Source: an uncultured Blautia sp. | GTDB taxonomy: Bacteria > Bacillota > Clostridia > Lachnospirales > Lachnospiraceae | Reading direction: 5' to 3' | Assembly: GCA_900765525.1 (NCBI GenBank) | Contig: CAAFRY010000155.1 | Location: 1-6,301 of the forward strand | Length of the DNA: 6,301 nucleotides | Part shown: piece after piece, positions 5,960 to 6,301 of the stretch | Layout: every line of letters begins with the position of its first letter | How positions within the stretch are numbered: position 1 is the first letter of the stretch | Notes under the pieces: generated by a model | Told to the model about the DNA's origin: nothing | The model's input: the letters and a program-made list of their open reading frames with translations, nothing else | Database searches by the model: none | Translations under genes and position numbers: made by a program

Positions 5960-6301
5960 CTATCCTCTTTCCTCTACATGTCTTCTTCTGTAGTCTCCGT
6001 ATCCATATTCTCCCTGTCTCTTCAGCCACTCCTCATGAAAGGCATTGAGAACAAATCCGGCGAAATCTCTGTCAGTCTGCCATACAACATCCACCACATC
6101 ATTGATGACTCTCACATCCGACCAGTCCTGGCGTACTACCAGCAGTACCGTATCCGCCGCTTCCATCCAGATTTCCGCATCTGTGGAAACCGCAGTAGGA
6201 GAACAGTCGATGATAATATAATCCATCTCCTGCTTCCACTCCCGGACCAGCTTTGCCAGCGTCTCTTCTCTCAGTACTTCCCCCGGGTCTGAAATGCCAT
6301 G
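5960..6301 (-). CDS. BY-kinase (CpsD/CapB-like tyrosine kinase), C-terminal part only
   Basis: The frame is open through the right edge, so the N-terminus, including Walker A, lies outside the window and 113 codons are visible. The first visible residues are HGISDPGEVL. A hydrophobic strand ending in DYIIIDCSP is the Walker B region, with CSP where most family members have xPP. It is followed by the usual P-loop kinase strands (DTVLLVVRQ, FAGFVLNAF). The C-terminus is a short tyrosine tail, GEYGYGDY, then a basic/acidic end. In Firmicutes such kinases autophosphorylate on the tail tyrosines and, with a Wzz/CpsC membrane partner, control export and length of capsule or exopolysaccharide. The TAG stop lies 4 bp before the next gene, a second BY-kinase fused to a Wzz domain, so the two are surely co-transcribed. 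Whether this copy also carries a Wzz domain cannot be seen. A ParA/MinD-type ATPase is less likely because of the Tyr-Gly tail. Confidence 0.85.
   Translation of the reverse strand, partial: HGISDPGEVLREETLAKLVREWKQEMDYIIIDCSPTAVSTDAEIWMEAADTVLLVVRQDWSDVRVINDVVDVVWQTDRDFAGFVLNAFHEEWLKRQGEYGYGDYRRRHVEERG

Noticed and set aside
5882..6292. Plus-strand 136-codon frame opposite the two kinase genes.
   Set aside because: It is antisense to well-supported conserved kinase sequence, is Ser-rich low-complexity in its first part, and shows no recognisable domain.

Overview
The window looks like chromosomal DNA of a Gram-positive anaerobe of the Clostridia, most likely Lachnospiraceae. This is an inference from the style of the proteins (a LytTR/GHKL two-component pair, a Wzz-BY-kinase fusion with a Tyr-Gly tail, a PqqD plus radical SAM/SPASM pair), the strong GGAGG ribosome binding sites, a TTG start and moderately low GC. 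All seven supported genes are on the minus strand, so transcription runs from high to low coordinates.

Right part (6301 to 4284): the end of an exopolysaccharide/capsule control operon. A bacterial tyrosine kinase (BY-kinase), cut by the window edge, is followed after 4 bp by a 520-residue protein that fuses a Wzz-type chain-length domain to a second BY-kinase. Both kinases end in a Tyr-Gly tail that begins with the same GEYGYG motif; in the second it is expanded into six five-residue repeats. A strong hairpin (4284-4327) closes this operon.

Middle (4059-4392): about 330 bp without a supported gene. It holds the hairpin, then an AT-rich stretch with two candidate promoters reading leftwards, one with a perfect 10-bp palindrome in its spacer.

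Left part (4049 to 72): a compact five-gene run: LytTR response regulator, GHKL sensor kinase (0 bp gap), PqqD-like peptide-binding protein (17 bp gap), radical SAM/SPASM enzyme (4-bp ATGA overlap), and an unrecognised acidic, Trp/Tyr-rich protein of 127 residues (a second ATGA overlap). The layout suggests a signal-regulated peptide or protein modification system. The two-component pair would control it, the PqqD protein would hold the substrate, and the SPASM enzyme would modify it by radical chemistry. The substrate is not obvious; the 127-residue product is the best positional candidate. No transporter, protease or agrB/agrD-type pheromone gene is visible. The last 71 bp (1-71) are AT-rich with no convincing terminator, so the operon may continue beyond the window.
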